A stretch of 64,000 nt of DNA from Lentzea aerocolonigenes (GTDB lineage: Bacteria; Actinomycetota; Actinomycetes; Mycobacteriales; Pseudonocardiaceae). Shown piece after piece: positions 24,743 through 32,298 of the stretch. Made by a program: the position numbers and the translations under genes. The stretch spans positions 124,001 to 188,000 of the forward strand of contig NZ_BBOJ01000012.1 of the NCBI RefSeq assembly GCF_000974445.1, read 5' to 3'. Each line of letters opens with the position of its first letter. Within the stretch, counting starts at the first letter, position 1. The notes below the pieces were generated by a model. It was not told the origin of the DNA, made no database searches, and worked only from the letters and a program-made list of their open reading frames with translations.

Positions 24743-24784
24743 GACAGGACATCTCCAAGGAGTGGTCGAGCGGTTGCTGCCGGG

Positions 24785-24812
24785 GATTCGCCACGCCTCG
24801 CGGAACGGATTG
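24785..24812 (-). promoter_or_regulatory. SigK-type promoter of the fasciclin gene
   Basis: Minus-strand CAATCC (24812-24807), then 16 bases, then CGAATC (24790-24785). It matches the elements before dipZ and sigK and resembles the mycobacterial SigK consensus (CCATCC, then CCGAAT). Transcription would start about 35 bp before the ATG at 24742. Confidence 0.75.
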
Positions 24813-24884
24813 GCGCGGTTATGAATCCGTTACCAACCTGACCGTCCACAAACGACGATCAACCAGATTTCCGCAGCACAACGG

Positions 24885-24912
24885 CAATCCGCACGCCGCC
24901 CGGTTCCGAAGC
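24885..24912 (+). promoter_or_regulatory. SigK-type promoter of dipZ
   Basis: CAATCC (24885-24890), 16 bases, CGAAGC (24907-24912). The -10 lies 6 bp before the ATG at 24919, so the dipZ mRNA from this promoter would be leaderless. It has the same layout as the promoters of the fasciclin and sigK genes. Confidence 0.75.
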
Positions 24913-24918
24913 ACGGGC

Positions 24919-26610
24919 ATGCTGACCCTCGGTCTCATCGGCCTGATCGGCGGCCTGGTCACCGGCATCTCGCCGTGCATCCTGCCCGTCCTGCCCGTCA
25001 TCTTCTTCTCCGGTGGCGCACAAGGTGCCCGCGCGGACCGGAAACGCACCGCCAGGCCGTATCTCGTGATCGCGGGACTGGTGGTGAGCTTCAGCCTGGT
25101 CACGCTGTTCGGCTCGTTGCTGTTGTCCGTGCTGGGCCTGCCGCAGGACGTGTTGCGCTGGGCTGGAATCGTGGTGCTCGTGCTGATCGGCGCGGGCCTG
25201 GTCGTGCCGCGGTTCGAGCAGCTGCTGGAGAAGCCGTTCACGTGGATTCCGCAGCGCAGTCCCGATCCGAACAAGGGCGGGTTCGCGCTGGGTCTGGCGC
25301 TGGGCGCGGTGTACGTGCCGTGCGCGGGCCCGGTGCTCGCCGCGATCACGGTGGCGGGGTCCACCGGCAAGGTCGGCGCGGACACCGTGGTGCTGACGCT
25401 CACGTTCGCGGTGGGCGCGGCGATCCCGCTGCTGATCTTCGCGCTCGCCGGGCGGCGCGTCGCCGAACGGGTGCAGGCGTTCCGCAGGCGCCAGCGGGCT
25501 GTCCGCATCACCGCCGGCGTCGTGATGATCGCGTTGGCCGTGGGGCTGGTGTTCAACCTGCCGCAGCTCCTGCAACGCGTGGTCCCTGACTACACCAGCG
25601 ATCTCCAGGCCAGGGTGAACAACTCCGAGCAGGTCCGCAAGGCGCTGAACCTCGGCGGACTGGTCAACGACCAGAACAAGGACCTCGACAAGTGCTCCGA
25701 CGGCGCCGCCGAACTGGAGAGCTGCGGCACCGCGCCGGACATCACCGGAGTCGCACAATGGCTCAACTCCCCCGGCGTGGACCTGAAAGCCGTGCGCGGC
25801 AAGGTCGTGCTGATCGACTTCTGGGCCTACTCCTGCATCAACTGCCAGCGTTCTCTGCCGCACGTCACCGCGTGGGACTCCGCCTACCGCGACGCGGGCC
25901 TGCAGGTCGTCGGCATCCACTCACCGGAGTACGCGTTCGAGAAGGAACCGGCCAACGTCCAGGCCGCCACGAAGAACTTCGGCATCACCTACCCGGTCGC
26001 ACTCGACAACGACCTGGCCACCTGGACCAACTACCGCAACCGCTACTGGCCCGCGCACTACCTCGTCGACGCCCAGGGCACCGTGCGGCACATCAAGTTC
26101 GGCGAGGGCGACTACCGCACCACCGAGAAGCTGATCAGGCAGCTGCTCACCGAAGCCGACCCCGCACGGAAGCTGCCGCCCGCCACCGAGCTGGCCGACG
26201 ACACCCCCGTCGTCGCCGACATCACCAGGGAGACCTTCCTCGGGTCCACCAAACGTGTGAACTTCGCCGGCACCGAGACCTACACCACCGGTGAGAAGTC
26301 CTTCCGGTTCCCGCAGAACCAGGCCCGCGACAGCTTCACGCTCGACGGCGCCTGGACGCTCACCAGCCAGCACATCTCCCCCACCACCGAGAACGCGCGG
26401 ATCCGGCTCGACTACCGCGCCAAGCAGGTGCGGATGGTGTTGTCCGGCAAGGGAACCGTCGCCTACGAGCACAACGGGCAGTCGAAGACCCTCCAGGTCG
26501 ACGGCACCCCGAACTCCTACCAGCTGCTGACGACCGAACGGATAGAGGCGGGCGTGCTCACGGCGACCGTCAGCCCCGGCGTCCAGGCCTACTCCTTCAC
26601 CTTCGGCTGA
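24919..26610 (+). CDS. dipZ: DipZ: CcdA-type membrane domain fused to an extracytoplasmic thioredoxin-like domain
   Basis: A 563-residue protein. Residues 1-215 form a CcdA/DsbD-like six-span membrane domain with reactive cysteines in GISPCILPV (Cys20) and YVPCAGPV. Residues 275-415 form a TlpA-like domain with the WAYSCINC active site (CxxC), and the C-terminal part (420-563) is the beta-rich domain of DipZ proteins. It moves electrons from cytoplasmic thioredoxin to extracytoplasmic disulfides. It diverges from the fasciclin gene and precedes sigK/rskA, the same association as in mycobacteria. Confidence 0.93.
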   Translation: MLTLGLIGLIGGLVTGISPCILPVLPVIFFSGGAQGARADRKRTARPYLVIAGLVVSFSLVTLFGSLLLSVLGLPQDVLRWAGIVVLVLIGAGLVVPRFEQLLEKPFTWIPQRSPDPNKGGFALGLALGAVYVPCAGPVLAAITVAGSTGKVGADTVVLTLTFAVGAAIPLLIFALAGRRVAERVQAFRRRQRAVRITAGVVMIALAVGLVFNLPQLLQRVVPDYTSDLQARVNNSEQVRKALNLGGLVNDQNKDLDKCSDGAAELESCGTAPDITGVAQWLNSPGVDLKAVRGKVVLIDFWAYSCINCQRSLPHVTAWDSAYRDAGLQVVGIHSPEYAFEKEPANVQAATKNFGITYPVALDNDLATWTNYRNRYWPAHYLVDAQGTVRHIKFGEGDYRTTEKLIRQLLTEADPARKLPPATELADDTPVVADITRETFLGSTKRVNFAGTETYTTGEKSFRFPQNQARDSFTLDGAWTLTSQHISPTTENARIRLDYRAKQVRMVLSGKGTVAYEHNGQSKTLQVDGTPNSYQLLTTERIEAGVLTATVSPGVQAYSFTFG

Positions 26611-26617
26611 GAACACC

Positions 26618-26644
26618 GATCCAAGCGGGCGGCCGCTCCGAACA
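26618..26644 (+). promoter_or_regulatory. SigK-type promoter of the sigma factor gene (autoregulation)
   Basis: CGATCC (26617-26622), 16 bases, then CGAACA (26639-26644). It is the third copy of the (A/G)ATCC-N16-CGAA layout in this 2-kb region and suggests that the sigma factor drives its own operon. Confidence 0.7.
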
Positions 26645-26673
26645 CCAGGTGACAACCCAGGAGAGGACCTCAG

Positions 26674-27270
26674 ATGCCGAACCGCGAGCGGTCGCTGAGC
26701 AGTGCCGACGTCGGACATCCGGCCGGGCCGACGGCCGACGACCTGCTGCCCCTCGTCGCACGCGGCGACGAGCACGCGTTCGAGCGGCTGTACGACGTCG
26801 TGTCCGGCTCAGTGTTCGGCCTGATCAGACGGGTCCTGCGGGACCAGGCGCAGTCGGAGGAGGTGTTCCAGGAGGTGATGCTCGAAGTGTGGCGGACCGC
26901 GACCAGGTTCGATCCCGGCAGGGGCAGCGCGAACACCTGGATCATGACGCTGACGCACCGGCGGGCCGTCGACCGCGTCCGGTCCGCCCAGGCCGCGTCC
27001 CACCGCGAGGAGCACGCGGCACGCCTCGACCCGGCCAGGCCGTTCGACGAGGTGAGCGAGCAGGTCTCCGGGCGGTTCGAACAACGTCAGGTGCGCCGGT
27101 GCCTGAGCTTCCTCACCGACCTGCAGCGCGAGTCCGTGCTGCTCGCCTACTACCAGGGCTATTCGTATCCCGAGGTCGCGAGCCTGCTGGGCCTTCCGCT
27201 CGGCACGGTGAAGACCAGGATGCGCGACGGCCTGATCAGGCTCCGCGACTGCATGGGGGTGACCGGATGA
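26674..27270 (+). CDS. sigK: ECF sigma factor SigK
   Basis: A 198-residue group-IV sigma factor. Region 2 (residues 25-95) contains FERLYDVVSGSVFGL and the DQAQSEEVFQEVMLEVWRTA block; region 4 (135-190) contains LQRESVLLAYYQGYSYPEVA and LGTVKTRMRDGL. Gene order (dipZ-sigK-anti-sigma, with fasciclin nearby) and the RskA partner identify SigK. The ATG at 26674 follows AGGAGAGGA. The stop overlaps the anti-sigma start (ATGA). It should direct polymerase to the three promoters with the ATCC-N16-CGAA layout. Confidence 0.93.
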   Translation: MPNRERSLSSADVGHPAGPTADDLLPLVARGDEHAFERLYDVVSGSVFGLIRRVLRDQAQSEEVFQEVMLEVWRTATRFDPGRGSANTWIMTLTHRRAVDRVRSAQAASHREEHAARLDPARPFDEVSEQVSGRFEQRQVRRCLSFLTDLQRESVLLAYYQGYSYPEVASLLGLPLGTVKTRMRDGLIRLRDCMGVTG

Positions 27271-27983
27271 GGACGACTTCCGTCGACCTGCACACGCTCA
27301 CCGGCGCCTACGCCGTGAACGCCTTGTCCGACACCGAGAGAACGGCGTTCGAGACCCACCTCGCGCGGTGCGAGAGCTGCGCCACGGAGGTCGCCGAGCT
27401 CGCGGCCACGGCCACCCGCCTCGGTGCGGCGGTGGACTTCCCGCCGCCGCCTCACCTCCGCGCGCGCGTGCTCGCCGCCGCGGCCGAGACCCGGCAGCTC
27501 TCCCCGCACACCCCGCGCCTCCCCCGCACCCGCGGGTGGGGTCGCGCGGGTGGGCTGCTCGCCGCGGCCTGCCTGGTCGCCGTCGCGTTCGTCGCCGTGC
27601 AGGGCACGCAGTCGGACAGAGATCAGCTCGCCCAGCTCTCCAGCCAGTACAGCCGGTTCTCCGATCTTCTGTCCACTCCGGACGCACGGCTCGTCAGCGC
27701 GAGCGGCCCGAACGGCTCGACCGCCACCGCCGTCGTGTCGGTCAGCCGCAACGAGCTCCTGTTCGTCAGCAAGGACATGCCGGCGCCACCCGCCGACCAC
27801 GTCTACCAGCTGTGGCTGATCGACGCCGACGGTCCCCACTCCGCCGGACTGCTCGCACCCCCGTCGGCACCCCTCGTGGCCACGGGACTGTCGAACGCCC
27901 GGAAGGTCGCGATCACCGTTGAGCCGCAAGGAGGTTCGCAGGTTCCAACCGGCGACGCGCTGATGGAGATCGCTCTCGCGTGA
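27267..27983 (+). CDS. rskA: Anti-sigma-K factor RskA
   Basis: A 238-residue membrane anti-sigma factor. The N-terminal zinc anti-sigma domain has the HLARCESC (H-x3-C-x2-C) motif near residue 31. One membrane span (GLLAAACLVAVAFVAV, about 98-113) is followed by an extracytoplasmic RskA domain (about 120-238) with VYQLWLIDADGP. It holds SigK inactive until regulated proteolysis. It overlaps sigK by 4 bases (ATGA) and ends 1 base from the convergent acetyltransferase. Confidence 0.93.
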   Translation: MRTTSVDLHTLTGAYAVNALSDTERTAFETHLARCESCATEVAELAATATRLGAAVDFPPPPHLRARVLAAAAETRQLSPHTPRLPRTRGWGRAGGLLAAACLVAVAFVAVQGTQSDRDQLAQLSSQYSRFSDLLSTPDARLVSASGPNGSTATAVVSVSRNELLFVSKDMPAPPADHVYQLWLIDADGPHSAGLLAPPSAPLVATGLSNARKVAITVEPQGGSQVPTGDALMEIALA

Positions 27984-28424
27984 TCAGAGCCGCTTGGCGA
28001 AGTGGTGTGCCGGGATGACGTAGCCGGAGGTCAGGTAGAGCCGGTGCGCGTCGTGGCGCTGCACGCCGGAGTCGAGGTGCACCTCCGCGCAGCCGAGCCG
28101 GCGCGCCTCCTCGTCGACCCACCGCAGCAACGCGCCCGCGTGGCCCTGCTTGCGCGCGGACGGCAGCGTGCTCAGGTCGTCGATGTAGAGGTGCGGCCCG
28201 GAGTAGAGGTTCGTGATGTGCCGGAACCCGGCCACGGCCACGACCTGGCCGGACGCGTCGAAGGACCCGACGAGCCGGTAACCCTCCCGTCGCTGCGTGC
28301 GGACGATCTCGACGAAGTCCTCCACCGACGTGAGGTGCGGGCGCAGTTCGCGGAGCGCCTCGTAGGCCAGTGCGGTGTCCTCGCCCTGCAGCTCAGCGAC
28401 GTTGATCGTGTGTTGAGTGGTCAC
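27984..28424 (-). CDS. GNAT-family N-acetyltransferase
   Basis: A 146-residue GNAT protein with the acetyl-CoA-binding motif PSARKQGHAGALLRWVDEEA (motif A, R/Q-x-x-G-x-A) and a preceding beta strand (LYIDDLST). The C-terminal LYLTSGYV is the usual motif B. It converges on rskA with no intergenic space. The substrate is unknown; it may be a small molecule or protein. Confidence 0.88.
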   Translation of the reverse strand: MTTQHTINVAELQGEDTALAYEALRELRPHLTSVEDFVEIVRTQRREGYRLVGSFDASGQVVAVAGFRHITNLYSGPHLYIDDLSTLPSARKQGHAGALLRWVDEEARRLGCAEVHLDSGVQRHDAHRLYLTSGYVIPAHHFAKRL

Positions 28425-28479
28425 GCCGATGATGTTCGTCGAGCAAGTGGCCTCCCAGAAGGCCCATTCCGCCCGTATC

Positions 28480-29115
28480 TCAAGAGGCCACTTCCGGTGA
28501 CAGGTGAGCGAGCACGGCCAGCACCCTGCGGTGCCCGTCGACGTCCGAGGGCAGGTCGAGCTTGGTGAACAGGTGCCGCACGTGCGCCTCGACCGTGCGT
28601 TCGCTCAGGTGCAGCCGTTTCGCGATCCCGCTGTTGGTCAGGCCCTGGGCCATGAGCGCGAGCACGGCGCGTTCGCGATCGCTCAACGCGTCGAGCGGCC
28701 CCTTGCGCCCGACGAGGCTCGCGACGACGTGCGGGTCGAGCGCCGACCCGCCGCGGGCCACGCGGTCGGCGGCGGCGAGGAAGTCGGCCACGTCGAGCAC
28801 GCGGTCCTTGAGCAGGTACCCGAAGCCGCCCAGGGTGATGAGGTCCGCGGTGTGCGTGGTCTCGACGTGCTGGGACAGCACCAGAACGCCGAGCGCGGGG
28901 CGACTCTCCTTGAGGGCACGGGCCGCGCGGGCGCCCTCGTCGGTGAACGTCGGCGGCATGCGGACGTCGACCACGACGAGGTCCGCGGTGGCGGCGGCGT
29001 TCTCGAGACCTTCCGCGTCGCCCAGGGCGGCCACGACCTCGTGGCCACCGTCGGTGAACAGGCGCACCAGACCCTCGCGCAGCAGCACCTGGTCCTCGGC
29101 GATCACGACCCGCAT
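28480..29115 (-). CDS. NarL/LuxR-type response regulator (two-component system 4)
   Basis: A 211-residue regulator with receiver motifs IAEDQ, the Asp in VVVDVRMPP (with the TFTDEG variation of this subfamily) and YLLKD, and the LuxR HTH (LSDRERAVLALMAQG, ERTVEAHVRHLFTKL). The start ATG at 29115 lies inside the last codons of the upstream kinase gene (13-bp overlap). It is the partner of that kinase. Confidence 0.92.
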   Translation of the reverse strand: MRVVIAEDQVLLREGLVRLFTDGGHEVVAALGDAEGLENAAATADLVVVDVRMPPTFTDEGARAARALKESRPALGVLVLSQHVETTHTADLITLGGFGYLLKDRVLDVADFLAAADRVARGGSALDPHVVASLVGRKGPLDALSDRERAVLALMAQGLTNSGIAKRLHLSERTVEAHVRHLFTKLDLPSDVDGHRRVLAVLAHLSPEVAS

Positions 29116-30971
29116 GGCACCTCCGCCGTCAACGTCGTCCCCGCACCCGGAGCGCTGTCGATGCGCAGCGTGCCACCGAGTGCCTCCAACCGGTCCACGA
29201 GCCCAGGCAGGCCGGAGCCGTCACCGAGCGACGCCCCGCCCACGCCGTCGTCGGACACGGTGACGACCAGCGTCCCGTTGCGCCGCGCGGCGGTGAGCTC
29301 CACCCGACTGGCTCCCGCGTGCTTGACCGCGTTGGTCAGGCCTTCGCAGCCGACGAAGTACGCGGCGGCCTCGGCACCGGTGCCGAACCGTTCCGGCGGC
29401 ACGTCGACCGACACCGGCACGGGCGCGCGGCCGGCCAGGTCCTGGAACGCGGGGGCGAGACCGGCGTCGAGCTGGGCGGGCGGCAGTCCGTGGGCCAGGG
29501 CGCGCAGCTCGGCGATGGCCTCGGCGACCTGGTCGACGGCGGCGTCCAACGTCTGCACGGCGCCCTGGCTGTCGGTCGTGAGCTGGTGCTGCGCGTGCCG
29601 CAACGCCAGACCGATCGCGACCAGCCGTTGCTGGGCACCGTCGTGCAGATCCCGTTCGATCCGGCGACGTTCGGCGTCCGCCGCCGCCACGATCCGAGCC
29701 CGGGACGCCTCCACCTCGGCGAGCTGGCGGCGCAGCTCCGCCCGCAGCCGCACGATCTCCACGGCCAGTCCCGCGGCCTCGACGACCTGCCGCAGCACCA
29801 CCGGGTTGGCGTCGACGGTGTAGGTGACCACGCCGAGCCGTTGCCCGTCGCGCTCCACGACCACCCGGCCCTGTCCCTCCACTTCGGACGGAACGCCGTC
29901 GATGTGCAGCTCCAGCGCCGGATCTCCCAGCACTTCCCGCAGCACGTCACGCACGTCCTCCGGCGCCGAGCGGCCCGCGCGCAGGTCCTCCAGGAACGCC
30001 TCGACCCAGTGCACGGCGTCGTAGCGAGCGCGGTTGAACTGCCGGTCGACCACGTCCTGAAGACGTGCCCGCAACGGCCGGAACGCCAGTGCCGCAACGA
30101 GAGTGGCCGCCGCGGTCACCCACGCCGATCCCCTTCCCAGCATTGTGCCGAGCACGACCGCCGTGACCGCGTACGCCGCCGCGAGCAGCACCGTCAGCGC
30201 GGTGTAGCTGACCGTGCGGCTGATCAGGACGTCGATGTCGTAGAGCCGGTACCGCAGGATCGCGACGGACGCGGCGACCGGCAGTGCCATCAACGGCACC
30301 GCCGCGAGCACTCCCGCGAGCGGGGTGACGTACCAGAGCGCGAACGACAGCGGCAGCATCACCGCGGCGAGCACCGCCGCGAACACGAACCACTTCAACT
30401 GCTGCCTCAGCACACCGCGCGACCGCCGCAGCCGCACCAGCAACGACACCGCGGAGGCGGCCAGCGCCCCGAGGTAGAGCGGCATCCCGGCCGTGAACAA
30501 CGCCTCTGCGGGCAACCACGGGATCAGCAGGGGATTGCGCCCGTCGGGCAGGCTCTGGCCGATCGACGGCCCGAACGACCACCCGGCCGTCGTCAGCACC
30601 GTGCCGAGCCCGCCGAGCCACGCGACCCCGCGCCAGCCCCTGCCGAGCAGCCGTCCGTCGGGGAACAGCAGGAACGTCAGCGTCCAGCCGAAGCCGCTGG
30701 GAATCCACTGCGTGTAGCTCGCCCAGAACCCGAGCACCCAGCCGTGGAACCCGAGCGCCTGGGACAGGTCCGCGCCGAGGGCGTTCAGCAACGCGAACCA
30801 GAGGAAGAGCCGGCCGACCGGGCTGCGCCGCACGATCACCGCACCCGCGCCGGCCATCACGATGGTGGAGACCGCGTACATCAGCGTGTCGTAGAGGGGT
30901 TCGCGACCCCACGAGAGCACCACGGCGGCCACCTCGGCAGCGACCGTGAGCCCGAACAGGACGACGCGCAT
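29103..30971 (-). CDS. Large polytopic sensor histidine kinase (two-component system 4)
   Basis: A 622-residue kinase. The N-terminal 260 residues hold about eight membrane segments. A linker of about 140 residues (possibly GAF-like, 290-400) follows, then a HisKA_3 box with the acceptor His in ERDLHDGAQQRLVAIGL and an ATPase domain ending GSGLPGLVDRLEALGGT. This layout is common in actinobacterial NarL-linked kinases of unknown stimulus. The ATG at 30971 (MRVVLFGLT) starts directly before the first membrane segment; an earlier start would add 16 hydrophilic residues. Confidence 0.9.
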   Translation of the reverse strand: MRVVLFGLTVAAEVAAVVLSWGREPLYDTLMYAVSTIVMAGAGAVIVRRSPVGRLFLWFALLNALGADLSQALGFHGWVLGFWASYTQWIPSGFGWTLTFLLFPDGRLLGRGWRGVAWLGGLGTVLTTAGWSFGPSIGQSLPDGRNPLLIPWLPAEALFTAGMPLYLGALAASAVSLLVRLRRSRGVLRQQLKWFVFAAVLAAVMLPLSFALWYVTPLAGVLAAVPLMALPVAASVAILRYRLYDIDVLISRTVSYTALTVLLAAAYAVTAVVLGTMLGRGSAWVTAAATLVAALAFRPLRARLQDVVDRQFNRARYDAVHWVEAFLEDLRAGRSAPEDVRDVLREVLGDPALELHIDGVPSEVEGQGRVVVERDGQRLGVVTYTVDANPVVLRQVVEAAGLAVEIVRLRAELRRQLAEVEASRARIVAAADAERRRIERDLHDGAQQRLVAIGLALRHAQHQLTTDSQGAVQTLDAAVDQVAEAIAELRALAHGLPPAQLDAGLAPAFQDLAGRAPVPVSVDVPPERFGTGAEAAAYFVGCEGLTNAVKHAGASRVELTAARRNGTLVVTVSDDGVGGASLGDGSGLPGLVDRLEALGGTLRIDSAPGAGTTLTAEVPCGS

Positions 30972-31105
30972 CGCCCCATGGTCGCAGCCGTCCGCCGGGC
31001 CGACCATCCGTGCCAGCACTGCATCGCGTTTCGGTGGTCACGCCGATGACCTGGGCCGACGCCGGGAGCCACGCTGTGAGCCCTCTGACGAGAAGGGTGC
31101 AGATC

Positions 31106-31708
31106 ATGAACATGTACGCCGTCGCCGGTGGTGCCGCCACGGCCATCGCCGGAACGATCGTCCAGACCGTCGTGCAGCCCGCGACCACCGTGCCGGAAAC
31201 GATGTGGAGCTACCCGTTGACGCCGCAGGCGTTCATCCCGGTCACGCTCCTCTACGCCGTGTTCCACGTCCTCGTGCTGATCGGCGTGATCGCGTTCGCC
31301 CGCAGCGGCGCGGCGGGGACGTCCCGGGTCGCGAAGACCGGCACGGCGCTGGCGATCGCTGGCACCGCGGTGCTGCTGCTCGCCGAACTGGCCTCGATCC
31401 CGTTCCACGACGACCCCGTCACGGATGCCGGACCGTCCCTCGTGGGTGGTGTGTTCGCCCTCTCCGTGCTGCTGACGTCGATCGGGTTCCTGATGTGCGG
31501 CGTCACGACGTTGCGTGCCGGGGTGTGGCAGGACTGGCGGAGGTTCGTGCCGCTCGCGACCGGAATCTGGAACGCGCTGCTGGTGGTCGTCAGCTTGACC
31601 GGCGCACTGGCGGCCGGCGTGGCAGTCTACGGCCTGTGCATGCTGCTGCTGGGCGTGGCGCTGAAGGAGCCGCGGAAGGCGCGCACGACCGCCGAGGTCG
31701 TGGCGTGA
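31106..31708 (+). CDS. Integral membrane protein of unknown function
   Basis: A 200-residue protein with six hydrophobic segments, spaced by short polar loops (for example VLVLIGVIAFARSGAAG and AIAGTAVLLLAELASIPF). The start ATG follows AGAAGGG. No family is recognised; it resembles generic actinobacterial polytopic proteins. It diverges from the kinase of system 4 across 134 bp, and its stop overlaps the GTG of the next membrane protein (GTGA), so both are likely co-translated. Confidence 0.75.
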   Translation: MNMYAVAGGAATAIAGTIVQTVVQPATTVPETMWSYPLTPQAFIPVTLLYAVFHVLVLIGVIAFARSGAAGTSRVAKTGTALAIAGTAVLLLAELASIPFHDDPVTDAGPSLVGGVFALSVLLTSIGFLMCGVTTLRAGVWQDWRRFVPLATGIWNALLVVVSLTGALAAGVAVYGLCMLLLGVALKEPRKARTTAEVVA

Positions 31709-32298
31709 GAACCGGACTGGGCGGCTCGGCACAGGCCGGGCCGCTCGGGGGCGCTGAGAGCGCCGGCGGTCCCGCACCAACCCGCGCGCACCGTGGCGTG
31801 AAAGCAGCCCTGATCGGCGCTCTCTGCGGCCTGGCCTGGGCCGCGGGCCTCCGCGGCCTCATGGCCATCGTCGCGGGCAGCGAGTCCAACACGTCATGGC
31901 TCGGCACGTTCGCCCAGCTCCTGCTCCCCGGCCTGGTCGTGGGCGCGCTGCTGGGCTGGGCCGCCCGGCCGTGGTTCATCTTCGCCCCCTTCCTGTTCTC
32001 GGTCTCCGTCATCTCCCCCGCGCTCTTCACCGCGGGGATCGGCGGCGGCGCCATCGCACTGCCGGTGTTCGGCATCGCGGGCGGGTACGCACTGGCCGGG
32101 CGAGGACCCCGGTGGACCAGGGCCCTCGCCGGGCTCGTGGCCGTCGCCCCGATCCCCGGCTGGATCTGGGCGACGACGCTGTTCGGTCCGGACTTCGCGG
32201 TCACCACACCGCGAGGCGCGTGGATCGCGGTCTACTTCATCGCGTTCGTCGCGGTCCTCGAGGTGGGGTGCGCGAACCCGCTCAAGGAGTCAGGGTGA
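31705..32298 (+). CDS. Integral membrane protein of unknown function
   Basis: A 197-residue protein. The first 30 residues are Gly/Ala-rich and polar; five to six membrane segments follow (for example LIGALCGLAWAAGLRGLMAI and AVYFIAFVAVLEVGC). It is coupled to the preceding membrane-protein gene by a GTGA overlap. Its last 17 bases overlap the convergent M28 peptidase gene. No recognised domain. Confidence 0.7.
   Translation: MRTGLGGSAQAGPLGGAESAGGPAPTRAHRGVKAALIGALCGLAWAAGLRGLMAIVAGSESNTSWLGTFAQLLLPGLVVGALLGWAARPWFIFAPFLFSVSVISPALFTAGIGGGAIALPVFGIAGGYALAGRGPRWTRALAGLVAVAPIPGWIWATTLFGPDFAVTTPRGAWIAVYFIAFVAVLEVGCANPLKESG

Noticed and set aside
28445..28493. Terminator between the GNAT gene and the response regulator of system 4
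   Set aside because: The inverted repeat AAGTGGCCTC/GAGGCCACTT is perfect, but a 29-base loop, its position at the regulator stop and lack of a U-tract make its role uncertain.
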